This document shows positions 54,216-63,211 of a DNA stretch of 64,000 nt, in pieces; position 1 is the first letter of the stretch, and every line of letters starts with the position of its first letter. Position numbers and translations under genes: made by a program. The notes under the pieces were generated by a model, which saw nothing but the letters and a program-made list of their open reading frames with translations, made no database searches and was not told where the DNA came from. This DNA is from PALSA-505 sp963702235 (GTDB taxonomy: Bacteria; Actinomycetota; Actinomycetes; Streptosporangiales; Streptosporangiaceae): contig CAVPBZ010000008.1 of the NCBI GenBank assembly GCA_963702235.1, positions 62,001-126,000 of the forward strand, read 5' to 3'.

Positions 54216-54358
54216 CCGTCTCCCTGCCTGCTCACCCGGCCCGCCGCTGGCGCCTGCCACCCTCAGTAAAGGACTGAGTCCCGACAGCAGCATCCGACGC
54301 CGAAAGTGTACTAATTCCGCCGCGGCCGGCGCCAGCCCGGGCCCGCGGGCCGGTCGCG

Positions 54359-54945
54359 CTAAGCCGGCATGGGCGGAGGGGCCTCGCCGCGGGCGCGACG
54401 CGCTTCGTCGGCGAGCTCGCCCGTGCGCTGGCCGCGCTTGGCGTAGACGATGTTCCAGGCGATCACGATGGCGGCGACGATCAAGGGCAGCACGTTCGAT
54501 GTGGTCTTGGCGGTCGCGGCCGACGCCGTCTCGATGATGACGACCTGTATGGCCGCGTCGGCCAGGAAGGCGAGCCCCCAGACCACGGTGGTCACCCAGA
54601 AGGCGTGCCGGAACCCGGGATAGCGCCACCTGTCCGCGAAGGCACGTCCCTTAGGGGTGTCCGGTCCCACGGACTCCAGGGCGAAGCGGTAGATCATCGG
54701 TCGCCTCGACCACAGTGAGCCCAGGCACACCACGCCGAATACGGCGGTCGGGACGGTGCCGTCGAGCAGCACGAGGTGGGCATTGCCGCTGATCAGTCCC
54801 AGCACCGTCCCCACGACGATGCCGATCAGGACGAGGACGCCGATCACGTCCAGCCGCCGGTTGCGGACGACGCCGAGGATGATCCCCGCGGCCGGCGGCA
54901 GGCCGCTGAGTATGAGCGCGCTGACCGTGGACAGGAGAGCCTGAC
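54359..54945 (-). pseudogene. Truncated VC0807-like membrane protein
   Basis: The C-terminal part (about 190 aa) of a multi-helix membrane protein: LLSTVSALILSGLPPAAGIILGV, NRRLDVIGVLVLIGI, then several helices, ending in RGQRTGELADEARRARG. The expected N-terminal two helices are absent, and at 54940-54945 the sequence changes abruptly into a LuxR-type segment on the other strand. Probably a remnant left by a rearrangement. Confidence 0.55.
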
Positions 54946-55327
54946 CGACACCGAGCGGCGCATCGTGGGCCTGGTGGCGGAAGGGCTGAGCAACCGCCAG
55001 GTGGCAGGCCAGATGTTCCTGAGCGTCCACACGATCGCGTTCCACCTGCGCCATGTCTTCTGGAAGCTCGACGTCAGCTCGCGGGTGCAGCTGGCAGCCC
55101 TGGTCGCGGAGCAGGCGAGGCCGAGCGGCCGGCCGCCGCTTGCCTCCCGCGGCCCAGCGAACGGCCAGCACATTCCGGCCGGAGCCAGCCCGGCGCCGCG
55201 CCCTGCCCCGGGCCGGGCAGACCGCGGGAACGGGCGCTACACGGCCGGGCCGGCCGTTACCCCGGCTCGGCGCTGGCGGCCAGAACCGGCGGCAGGCCGA
55301 ACGCTGAGAACAGCCCAGGCTGGTTGA
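54938..55327 (+). pseudogene. LuxR-type regulator C-terminal fragment
   Basis: Open frame starting with a LuxR HTH: LTDTERRIVGLVAEGLSNRQ, then VHTIAFHLRHVFWKLDVSS. It has no upstream domain or start codon of its own, and abuts the VC0807-like remnant. The tail (from about 55120) is low-complexity. A regulator remnant. Confidence 0.55.
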
Positions 55328-55450
55328 ACGAGACGATCCGCGCGACCGGTCCTCGGCATCGTGCACCGAGCCGAGCATCCGGTAACAGTAGGCCAGCAAT
55401 TCGGCCCGGAACGGATCGGTGAGAAGCGCGAAGTCCTCGCCGCCCGGCAA
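55257..55450 (-). pseudogene. Internally deleted ECF sigma factor remnant
   Basis: From 55450 the frame reads FALLTDPFRAELLAYCYRML, GSVHDAED, the sigma region 2 start of SigJ/SigG-type ECF factors. Just after, at about 55355, another frame gives RIVSFNQPGLFSAFGLPP and a TAA stop (55257-55259), the usual C-terminal end of such proteins. The whole middle is missing, so two ends of one gene are joined. Confidence 0.55.
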
Positions 55451-55960
55451 CGCCGGGGTTCCCGCTGCCCGCCCGGGGCGTGCCCGCTCAGGGCGTGCCC
55501 GGCCGGGACGCGCCCATCTGCGGCGTGCCCGTCCGGGGCGTACCCGTCCCCGTCACTGCGCTCCGGCAGCAGGCCACCCGGCTGTGCCGTCGCTGTTGCT
55601 CGCATCGCTGCTCCCGTGGTTGCCCGCGCGGACGCCTTCCTCTGCGGATGCCGTCACCCCTATAGACCCGGCGCGCAGCGGAAAGTCACCGGGCCGGCGG
55701 CGGCGAATGCACCGGCGAAATGCGCTGGCGCCGCCCCGGTGGATTTTCGCCGCCGCCCGTACCTGTATGGGTGACCGCGCTGAACCGGCGCGGCAGGCAG
55801 GACGGAGCAACTGACATGGCCAAGACGACCGGCGCGACTGCCGTGGCCGCACGCCAGGCGGCACCGGACGGGGCTCTTCCCGCTCGCCGGGGCTGGACGC
55901 TGGCGCTGGCCGCCGCCGCTCTCACCCCGCCCGCGCCGGAACTTTCGAAGGAGAAGCAGG
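55451..55960. other. Non-coding, repeat-bearing region with decayed sequence
   Basis: About 510 bp with no intact gene. 55470-55560 is full of short GCGTGCCCG-type repeats. 55653-55775 is a long imperfect inverted repeat. An ATG at 55816 opens a 52-codon frame (MAKTTGATAVAARQAA) that runs into the SDR start, possibly the eroded N-terminus of a transporter, without further support. Confidence 0.45.
55653..55775. repeat. Long imperfect inverted repeat, MITE-like
   Basis: Left arm 55653-55699 begins GTCACCC and right arm 55729-55775 ends GGGTGAC; the two 47-base arms match at about two thirds of positions when one is reversed and complemented, with shared blocks ACCGGG and CGGCG. The loop is 29 bases. 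No transposase or target duplication was seen. Confidence 0.45.
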
Positions 55961-56713
55961 ATGCCCGAACGTGAACTCACCGGAACGACCGCCCTCGTCA
56001 CCGGGGCGAGCCGGGGCTTCGGCCGCGGCATCGCCACCGCCCTGGCCCAGGCCGGCGCCCGCGTCGTCGGCGTCGCCCGCGACGCCGACAGGCTCGAGGA
56101 GCTGCGCGCCCAGCTCGGCGACGGCTTCACGCCGGTTGTCGCCGATGCGACCGACCCGGTCGTCGCCGGCCAGCTCATCGACGCCTACCGGCCGGTCACG
56201 CTGGTGCTCAACGCGGGGGCGAGCCCGCTGCCGCGCCCGCTGCACCGGCACACCTGGGAGACGTTCAGCCGGAACTGGGACGTCAACGTCAAGCACGTCT
56301 TCGCCTGGACCCGCGAGGCGCTGCTGGCCCCGCTCGACCCGGGCAGCGTGGTCGTCGCGTTCTCCAGCGGGGCCGCGGTCAACGGCTCGCCGCTGTCCGG
56401 CGGCTACGCCGGGGCGAAGGCCGCCATCCGGTTCCTCACCTCGTACGCCGCGGACGAGTCTGAGCGGGGCGCGTTCGGGATTAGGTTCGTCTCCGTGCTC
56501 CCGCAGCTCACCCCCGCCACGGAGCTGGGCGCGGCCGCGGTCGCGGCCTATGCCGCCCGGCAGGGCACCGGCCTGGCGGCGTTTGCCGACGCGATGGGCC
56601 CGGCGCTCACCCCCGAGCAGGTGGGCCAGGCCGTCACCGGGCTCGCCACCGATCCCGGCCGCGACCAGGCCGCCTACCGGCTCACCGCGGCCGGCCTCAG
56701 CCCGCTCGGCTGA
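55961..56713 (+). CDS. Short-chain dehydrogenase/reductase (third SDR)
   Basis: 250-aa SDR. Cofactor motif VTGASRGFGRG (about 13-23), LNAGASPL, FSSGAAVN with Tyr in GGYAGAKAA (Tyr/Lys catalytic pair) and a C-terminal substrate half. ATG 55961 follows GAAGGAGAAGC. It is unlike the two hydroxyalkyl-CoM dehydrogenase-type SDRs: no TPMT-W-R-L-D-Q-P block. It stands next to a pseudogene region and before the convergent winged-helix gene. Substrate unknown. Confidence 0.83.
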   Translation: MPERELTGTTALVTGASRGFGRGIATALAQAGARVVGVARDADRLEELRAQLGDGFTPVVADATDPVVAGQLIDAYRPVTLVLNAGASPLPRPLHRHTWETFSRNWDVNVKHVFAWTREALLAPLDPGSVVVAFSSGAAVNGSPLSGGYAGAKAAIRFLTSYAADESERGAFGIRFVSVLPQLTPATELGAAAVAAYAARQGTGLAAFADAMGPALTPEQVGQAVTGLATDPGRDQAAYRLTAAGLSPLG

Positions 56714-56717
56714 GCCC

Positions 56718-57848
56718 TCAGCGGGCCGGCCCGAACCGGATTTCGTGCGCCGCGCCGGGCGCGGCGAAGCCGAGCATCAGCGCGGCCTCCGCGGTGACAC
56801 CATCGCGATCGGGCAAGGACATTTTCCCGAACGGTTCCACGGTCAGTGTCACCGCGGCGGCGGACCTGTCGATCCGCCACGTGCCCGCGACGAAGCCATT
56901 CAGCAGCACGGTGCCGGGGAACACGCCGTTGCGCGTGTACAGCTTGCGGCGGTCCGGCTCGCTGATCACCCGGGACCGGTCGGCGTGCGAGAGGATCAGG
57001 TTGTCGTATTCGGCCACCAGCCGGGCGGGGGCCGGCGTGCCCGGATCGGGCCGCGGCGCGTCCGGCAGGTCGAACAGCTCGGTCCCGTTCTCGTCCCGGA
57101 ACGTGCGCAGCCCGGGCCGGAGCCGGCCGGCGACCTCGCGCAGCCCGGTCAGCCCCGACCACGTCTGCACGTCCCGGACGCTCGCCGGGCCGAACGCCGC
57201 CAGGTAGCGCGTCACCAGGCTGTCCAGCGACGCGCTACGGTCCAGCGGCTGGCCGAGCCAGGACTCGGCGGGCGTGTGCCTGGCCTGCCCGGCGGCCCCC
57301 CACACGGCGCGGGGCGGCACCTGAACCAGCGGCACCAGGCCGCGGACCCCCTGGGCCAGCGCATCGGCGGGATGGTCCGGCCATTGCCGGGCCAGCAGCG
57401 CGCCGAGCTCGCTGAACGTCCTGGGCTGCTCGGCGGCGAGCGCCCGCCCGGCCGCCGCCAGCGCCGCGGTGTCCACGCCGGCCAGCTGCCTGCCGAACGT
57501 CGTGGCCAGGGCCCGGTCGAGCACTGGCTGGACCAGCGGGCGGAGCGCCAGGCAGTCGCGGGCCGACACCAGGTGGATGGTCCCGCGCATGAGCGCGATG
57601 CGGACCACCTGGCGGCCGGTGATCAGCCGGGCCAGCTCGTCCGGCTGGAAGTCCGCCAGCCGGGACCATAGCCCGTAGTACGGCGGGAACGGCGCCTGCG
57701 CCTGCAGGCCGAGCAGGTGCTCGACCGTCTCGATCACCCGCCCGGCCCGGCCCGCGGCGGTTCCCGGAACCGGGGCCCGCCGCAGCAGCAGCTGCCGGTC
57801 CAGCAGGGCGCGGTTGAGCGCCTGCTGGCTGAGCACCGCGTCGGGCAT
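56718..57848 (-). CDS. Winged-helix DNA-binding domain protein (AlkZ/HTH_42-like)
   Basis: 376-aa protein of the DUF1006 / HTH_42 group that includes DNA glycosylases AlkZ and YcaQ. VETVEHLLGLQAQAPFPPYYGLWSRL-type segment near the N-terminus (short motif: LLGLQAQAPFPPY), LMRGTIHLVSARD, and the C-terminal EYDNLILSHADRSRV and VLLNGFVAGTWR blocks are recognisable. ATG 57848 overlaps the MFS stop in TGATG, so it is co-translated after the exporter gene. The longer frame upstream is read-through. It may protect DNA from a toxin or drug exported by the MFS; that link is inference. Confidence 0.75.
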   Translation of the reverse strand: MPDAVLSQQALNRALLDRQLLLRRAPVPGTAAGRAGRVIETVEHLLGLQAQAPFPPYYGLWSRLADFQPDELARLITGRQVVRIALMRGTIHLVSARDCLALRPLVQPVLDRALATTFGRQLAGVDTAALAAAGRALAAEQPRTFSELGALLARQWPDHPADALAQGVRGLVPLVQVPPRAVWGAAGQARHTPAESWLGQPLDRSASLDSLVTRYLAAFGPASVRDVQTWSGLTGLREVAGRLRPGLRTFRDENGTELFDLPDAPRPDPGTPAPARLVAEYDNLILSHADRSRVISEPDRRKLYTRNGVFPGTVLLNGFVAGTWRIDRSAAAVTLTVEPFGKMSLPDRDGVTAEAALMLGFAAPGAAHEIRFGPAR

Positions 57849-59539
57849 CAGGCGTTCCGCGCGGGATCGGCCGCCAGCTCGGCTGTCACTCCCGGCGCGG
57901 ACGCTGCGGCCGGCCCGGTCTCGGCTGCCGCTTGCGGTGCGGTCTCGGCCGCTACCGGCAGGCCGCCCAGCTCGCGGGCCCGCCTCGGCAGCCAGAACGC
58001 CACCGCGAAGGCCAGGGCCAGCAGCGCGATCGTCGCCAGCGCGGTCCACCCGGCCGGGCCGACGAAGGACTGCGGCCGGGCGGCGTGGCCGCCGAGCAGG
58101 CCGAAGAAGATCGCGCCGAGCCCGGCCACGCCCAGCGACATGCCGAGCGAGTTGACCGTCTGCAGCACGCCGGAGGCCGATCCCATCTCGTGCGGCTCGA
58201 CGGCGGCCATCACGATGTCGAACAGCGGCACGAACACCATCCCCATCCCGATCCCGCCGACGATCATGGGTGCCAGCAGATCCAGGCTGGTCACGCCGCT
58301 CCCCGCGCCGCGCAGCACGGCGTAGAGCGCCAGCAGCCCGGCCGCCTCGACGATCAGGCCGGCCAGCAGCACCCGGCGCCCGAGCGCCTGCATGGTCATC
58401 CCGCCGATGGCCGAGCCGGCGAACGCGCCCGCCGCCCACGGCGCCGTGGTGATGGCCGAATGCCACGGCGAGAAGCCGAGCCCGGCCTGCAGGAACACGT
58501 TGAAGATCAGCACGATGCCGCCCATCGAGCCGACGAACACGAGCGAGAACACCGCGCCCGACGCGTAGCCGCGGTGGGTGAAGATTCCGGGCTCCATCAG
58601 CGGCGTGCGGCCGGCCCGCCGGCGCCGCACCTGGTACCAGGCGAAGCCCGCGAGCACGGGCACCGAGGCCGCGAGCAGCGCCAGGATCCACAGCGGCCAC
58701 CCCAGCTCGCGTCCCTGGACGAGGGGGAAGACCAGCAGGAACATTCCGGCGCCTGCCAGCGCCATGCCGGGCAGATCCAGCCGGGCCCCGCGCGCTTCGC
58801 TCGGCCCGTGGGCTCCGCCCGGCCTGTGGGCTCCGCCGGGGCCGCGGGCTGGGCCGTGGGCTCCGGCCGGGAGCAGCCGCGCGCCGGCCGCCAGCGCGGC
58901 CAGGCCGACGGGCACGTTGATCAGGAAGATCATCCGCCATCCGGTGCCGAGGACGTTGAGGCTGATCAGGCCGCCCGAGGCGATCGGTCCGAGCATCGCG
59001 GACAGGCCCATCACCGGACCGTACACGCCGAAGGCCTTGCCCATCTCCTGCGCCGCGAACAGGTCGCGGATCAGGCCGAAGACCTGCGGCAGCATCACCG
59101 CGCCCAGCGCGCCCTGGGCGGCGCGCGCGGCGATCAGCTCGCCCGGGTTCGCCGCCGCGGCGCAGGCCGCGGACGCGACGACGAAGCCCGCCATGCCGGC
59201 CAGCAGCATCCGCTTGCGCCCGAACAGGTCGCCGAGCCTGCCGCCGGTGAGCAGCCCCACCGCCATGGCCAGCGTGTAGCCGGCCGTGATCCACTCGATG
59301 ACCGCGTAGGAGCCGCCGAGGTCGTGCCTGATCGCCGGCGCGGCGACCTGGGCGATCGTGGAGTCCAGCAGGTCCATCACGGCCGCCGTGAGGACGATGG
59401 CGAACGCCAGCCAGCGCAGCGGCTGCACGTCGGTGGCTGGCGCGGCGGTGCCGGGGGGAACGGGGGCCGGCGGGACGGTGCTTTGCGGGACGGTGCCTGG
59501 GGGGACGGTGGCGGGCGGGGCGGGGGCGGACGAGGGCAC
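57848..59539 (-). CDS. MFS drug efflux transporter, 14-TM DHA2 type
   Basis: 563-aa EmrB/QacA-type exporter. LRWLAFAIVLTAAVMDLLDSTI begins the first helix; the MFS motif A is LGDLFGRKRMLL, and motif C-like segments follow in the first half. A Pro/Ala-rich N-terminal tail and a short acidic end frame it. GTG 59539 follows GGAGGT. It diverges from tetR2 with two palindromic sites between, a textbook repressor/exporter pair, and is coupled to the winged-helix gene. Substrate unknown. Confidence 0.86.
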   Translation of the reverse strand: MPSSAPAPPATVPPGTVPQSTVPPAPVPPGTAAPATDVQPLRWLAFAIVLTAAVMDLLDSTIAQVAAPAIRHDLGGSYAVIEWITAGYTLAMAVGLLTGGRLGDLFGRKRMLLAGMAGFVVASAACAAAANPGELIAARAAQGALGAVMLPQVFGLIRDLFAAQEMGKAFGVYGPVMGLSAMLGPIASGGLISLNVLGTGWRMIFLINVPVGLAALAAGARLLPAGAHGPARGPGGAHRPGGAHGPSEARGARLDLPGMALAGAGMFLLVFPLVQGRELGWPLWILALLAASVPVLAGFAWYQVRRRRAGRTPLMEPGIFTHRGYASGAVFSLVFVGSMGGIVLIFNVFLQAGLGFSPWHSAITTAPWAAGAFAGSAIGGMTMQALGRRVLLAGLIVEAAGLLALYAVLRGAGSGVTSLDLLAPMIVGGIGMGMVFVPLFDIVMAAVEPHEMGSASGVLQTVNSLGMSLGVAGLGAIFFGLLGGHAARPQSFVGPAGWTALATIALLALAFAVAFWLPRRARELGGLPVAAETAPQAAAETGPAAASAPGVTAELAADPARNA

Positions 59540-59556
59540 GGCTACCTCCAGATGAG

Positions 59557-59609
59557 TGGAACGAAATCTTCCGTTCCATAGAAGTCTAACAGAACGGAAT
59601 GCTTTGTTC
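59557..59609. promoter_or_regulatory. Two palindromic operator-like sites between MFS and tetR2
   Basis: TGGAACG at 59557 and CGTTCCA at 59572 form perfect 7-bp arms with an 8-base spacer. A second, weaker site, GAAC (59592) to GTTC (59606), shares GGAAC-type half-sites. They lie in the AT-richer gap of the divergent pair, the usual position of a TetR operator. Confidence 0.5.
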
Positions 59610-59625
59610 CAGTACTATGGTGCTC

Positions 59626-60279
59626 ATGACCACACCACTCAGCGGCAGGCGGGCCCAGGCCGCCCGCAACGACCAGCTCATCCTCGAGTCCGCCCGGGCC
59701 GTGTTCCTGGCCGATCCGGGAGCGCCGATCACCGCGGTGGCCAAGCACGCCGGCGTGGGGATCAGCGCGCTGTACACCAGGTACGCGAGCAAGGACGAGC
59801 TGCTGCGCACGCTGTGCACGAACGGGCTGAACCGCGTCGTCGCCGAGACCGAGGCCGCGCTCGCCGACGACCGGGACCACTGGACGGTGCTGACCAGCTA
59901 CATGAGCCGCCTGGTCAACGCGGATACCAGCTCGATGACGCTCGCGCTGGCAGGCAAGTTCAGCCCGACCGAGGACATGTTCACGCTGGCCGGGCACACC
60001 GGCCACCTGCTGGCCGAGCTCTTCGACCGGGTCGGTGACGTGCTCCGCCCGGGCACCGTGATGCACGACCTGTCACTGGCTTTCGAGCTGGTGGCGGCGA
60101 TCAAGACCGCGAGCCCCGAGCGCACCAAGCAGCTGCGCCAGCGGTACCTGGCGGTGATCATGGACGGGCTGCGGGCGCCGGGCACCGGCCCGCTGCCCGG
60201 CCCCCCGCCGGCCTGGCCGGACATCAGCGAGCGCTGGCGGCCTGACGACCCGGCCCCCGCGCGCGAGCGCCGCGGCTAA
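59626..60279 (+). CDS. TetR-family repressor for the MFS exporter
   Basis: 217-aa TetR protein. HTH: ILESARAVFLADPGAPITAVAKHAGVGISALYTRYASKDELL, visible as AKHAGVGISALYTRY. ATG 59626 is the chosen start; TACTAT at 59613-59618 lies at -10 distance to it, so the transcript may be leaderless. Earlier start codons exist at 59599 and 59617. It diverges from the MFS gene over the two palindromes, likely repressing both. The C-terminal ligand domain is typical length. Inducer unknown. Confidence 0.87.
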   Translation: MTTPLSGRRAQAARNDQLILESARAVFLADPGAPITAVAKHAGVGISALYTRYASKDELLRTLCTNGLNRVVAETEAALADDRDHWTVLTSYMSRLVNADTSSMTLALAGKFSPTEDMFTLAGHTGHLLAELFDRVGDVLRPGTVMHDLSLAFELVAAIKTASPERTKQLRQRYLAVIMDGLRAPGTGPLPGPPPAWPDISERWRPDDPAPARERRG

Positions 60280-60320
60280 CCGGCCCGCGCCGTGGCGAGC
60301 GCCGCGCCCGGGACCGCGGC

Positions 60321-60370
60321 GGCTAGCCCGTCCCCGGACCGCCGCGGCTAGCCCGTCCCCGGACCGCGTC
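60321..60370 (+). repeat. Two tandem 25-bp units downstream of tetR2
   Basis: GGCTAGCCCGTCCCCGGACC plus a 5-base end is repeated at 60321 and 60346, and GGCTAG recurs at 60371. It lies in the 146-bp gap between tetR2 and the convergent membrane protein gene. Function unknown. Confidence 0.7.
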
Positions 60371-60425
60371 GGCTAGCAGTGCCGGTCGGCCCGGCCGGCT
60401 TCGCTCGGCTTGCCTGGCCGCCGCC

Positions 60426-62313
60426 TTATTTTGCCGGGGCGGGTGAGCTGACTATGTCGGTCAGCAGGTTCTCGTGCCAGGTCAGCACCGTGCAGCCGGC
60501 CACGTGGTAGGCGTGCGCCGGGCGCCCGAACGCCGCCGTGACCGCGGCCAGCTGCAGGCCGCCCCGGCCCGGGCTCAGCACCGCGAAGTCGGCGTTGTGC
60601 CGCCGGGGGTCATACCAGGCCTCCTGCGTCTCCCACTGGCCCGGCGCGGCCTGGCCGTCTGCCAGGTAGACCGCCCTGACGCTGATCCGGTTTCCTGTCG
60701 CCAGCGTGATGCTGTCGGACTGCCAGTAGCCGCCGAGCCCGTAGCCCAGGTGGTGCCTGGCCAGCCAGCTGGCCACCAGCTGGTACTGAGCCGGGACCGG
60801 CGGCCGGGTGGCGTTGTACGCGAGGTTCGCCGCGTAGCAGCCGCCGGCCGCCAGCAGCGCCGTCACCAGCCCGGCGGCGCCGAGCCGCCGGATGCCCGGC
60901 CGCCCGATGCGCGGCCGGCCGCCCGGCCTACCGTCGCCCGGACCGCCCGGCCTACCGTCGCCCGGACCGCCCTGCCCGCGGTCGCCCTGGGCGCCGTCGC
61001 CCGGGACAGCCCGGCCGCTGGCGCCACCCGGGCCGGCCTGACCGCCGGCGTTTGCCGGGCCGGCCTGGCCGCCAGCGGCGCCCGCGCCGGACGGCCCGCT
61101 GGCGGCGGCTGGCCTGGCCCGCAGCCAGGCGGTCAGCCTGTCCGGCAGCAGCCGCCCGGCCAGCACCGCCGTCATCGGCAGCACGCCGGCCATCTCCCGC
61201 AGGTTGAGGACGTTGGCGCTGAAGCCGCTGAACAGGTACGCCGCGATGAGCACCAGCACGGCCACGGTCAGCCCCGTCAGCACGAGATCCGGCTCGCGGT
61301 AGCAGCGGCGCACGGCGACGCACACGGCCCAGATGGCCACGGCGACCCCTATCAGGTGCAGCGCGCTGATGGCCACGCTCGGCTGCCGGTAGTGGCCGAA
61401 GAAGCCCGCGTTCGGTTCCGAAGATCCACCGAAGAAGTCGCTGCCAAACAGCACTAGCAGGCCTTTGGCCGTGTTCACGGCGCGCTGCCCGAACATGCCG
61501 AACGCGCCGAACGGGGACGTGACCGGATGGACGAGGAACCCGCCGCCGTGGTGGATGAGACTGACGGCCAGCCGGGCCACGAGGGCGGCGGCCGCCGCGG
61601 AATCCGGCGAGCGCGAGCTCGAACCGCCGCGGCTGCCCGGAGCGCCGGTCCCTGAACGCCCGCAGCAGGCAGACGAGGATCACCGGCGCCGCGCCCTCGA
61701 GCAGCGTCACGGTGTCGGCGACGGCGGCGAGCGCGAGGATCAGCCCGGCCAGGACCGGCACGTACCAGCAGCGGCCGGCCCGGTCCAGGATCAGCCACAT
61801 GACGAGCAGCGGCACCATCGTGCCGGTGTGGTCCGGCGACAGCAGCAGCACGTTCGCGTCCACCCCGAGCGTGGGCACGAGCATGATCCCTGCCGCCAGC
61901 AGCATCCTCGCCGCCGCCTCCCGGCCGGTGGCGCGGCCCCGGGCCAGCAGCGCGGTCAGCAGGACGAGCAGCGTGTAGGTCATGGCCGCGGCCACGTGGA
62001 TCACGTCCGAGCCCAGCCCGCGGGCCAGCTCGACGAGCATGTACTGCGGCAGCTCGGTGGTGTAGAACGACACGTCGGTCAGCAGCCAGCCGTGCAGCAG
62101 CAGGTTGCCGTGCAGCATGTCCCAGGCCTCGAGCGCGTTTCCCGCCCCGTCCGAGTTCACCGGCAGCGTCCGCGACTCGCTGAGGTAGGCCAGGAACAGC
62201 AGCACGCCGGCACCGGCGAAGACGAGCGCACGCACGGCTGCCTGGCGCCGGCTCCAGGCCCGCAGGGCCTGAGGCCGGACAGCGTGGGCGACCAGTTGCG
62301 TTCGTCCCGGCAT
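60426..62313 (-). CDS. Large multi-pass membrane protein, frame disrupted
   Basis: About 629 aa if corrected. The start at 62313 gives a multi-helix protein with periplasmic loop NSDGAGNALEAWDMLHGN and ELPQYMLVELARGLGSD, resembling lipid-dependent glycosyltransferase-like or DUF2079-like membrane proteins. At about 61600 the frame shifts by one base (from ELALAG to PDSAAAAALVARLAV). The second part continues with helices, a low-complexity Gly/Pro/Ala stretch (about 60900-61110), then a soluble C-terminal part (YQLVASWLARHHLGYGLGGYW). No catalytic motif is clear. Two reading frames of one gene is the simplest explanation. Confidence 0.62.
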
Positions 62314-62388
62314 GAACTACATCATCGACCCGGCCGCCCAGTGCCCAGTCCGCTTTTCCGCCGTCAGATGCTCGCGGTGCGGCCGCGG

Positions 62389-62413
62389 ACTCACATGGAA
62401 CTCGCATGTGAGT
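62389..62413. promoter_or_regulatory. 9-bp inverted repeat upstream of the response regulator
   Basis: ACTCACATG and CATGTGAGT are perfect arms around GAACTCG. The site lies 57 bp before the response-regulator start at 62470, and is a candidate autoregulation site. A nearby GTGAGTCAC overlaps its right edge. Confidence 0.45.
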
Positions 62414-62469
62414 CACACTCGATGCGGGCGCTGACGTGGTCAGATGGCCGGGTGGGGAAGATCGAGACG

Positions 62470-63211
62470 ATGGGTGAAGCAACGGCGGACCAGCCCCCGG
62501 ACCGCGGGGGCCTGCTGGTGGTCGACGACGAGCCGTTCCTGCGGGACGCGGTCGCCGCGTCGCTGCGGTTCCTCGGCTTCGAGGTGACCGCCGCCGAGAC
62601 CGGCACCGAGGCGCTGCGGCTGGCCCGCAACGGCCGGTTCGACCTGGTCGTGCTGGACGTGATGCTGCCCGACGTGGACGGGTTCGAGGTGGTCCGCAGG
62701 CTGCGCCGGGACGGCAGCCGGGTCCCGGTGATCTTCCTGACCGCCCGGGACACCCAGGCGGACAAGGTGACCGGGCTGACCCTGGGCGGCGACGACTACC
62801 TGACCAAGCCGTTCGGGCTGGAGGAGCTGGCGGCGCGGATCCGCAGCGTGCTGCGCCGCACCCGTCCCGGCCCGGACAGCCCGGTGCTCACGTTCGCCGA
62901 CATCGAGCTGGACCAGGAGACCTACGAGGTCCGCCGCGCCGGCCACCTGATCGAGCTGTCGCCGACCGAGTTCCGGCTGCTGCGCTACCTGCTGCTCAAC
63001 CCGGGCCGGGTGCTGACCCGGGCGCAGCTGCTGGCGCACGTGTGGGACTACGACTTCGGCGGAATCCAGCACCGTGGTCGCGACCTACGTCGCCTACCTG
63101 CGGCGCAAGCTGGCCGCCCACGGTCCGGACGTGATCCACACCCAGCGCGGCGTCGGCTACAGCCTCCGCCTGCCCCGCCCCGGCGACCCGGCAGGCCCCG
63201 ATGAGGCCTAG
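62470..63211 (+). CDS. OmpR-family two-component response regulator, frame disrupted
   Basis: Receiver domain: LLVVDDEPFLRDAVAASL (acidic pocket), VVLDVMLPDVDGFE (phosphorylated Asp), FLTARDT and DDYLTKPFGLEEL (conserved Lys). A winged-helix Trans_reg_C domain follows (LSPTEFRLLRYLLLNPG and LLAHVWDYDFGG). At about 63055-63065 the frame shifts by one base; the corrected end reads SSTVVATYVAYLRRKLA and stops at 63209-63211. Corrected length about 246 aa is normal. ATG 62470 is the start. It precedes a sensor kinase in the same orientation. Confidence 0.85.

Noticed and set aside
52788..54629. 613-codon version of the unknown protein starting at 54629
   Set aside because: The extra 138 residues have the composition of a non-coding shadow, and ATG 54215 has a good ribosome binding site.
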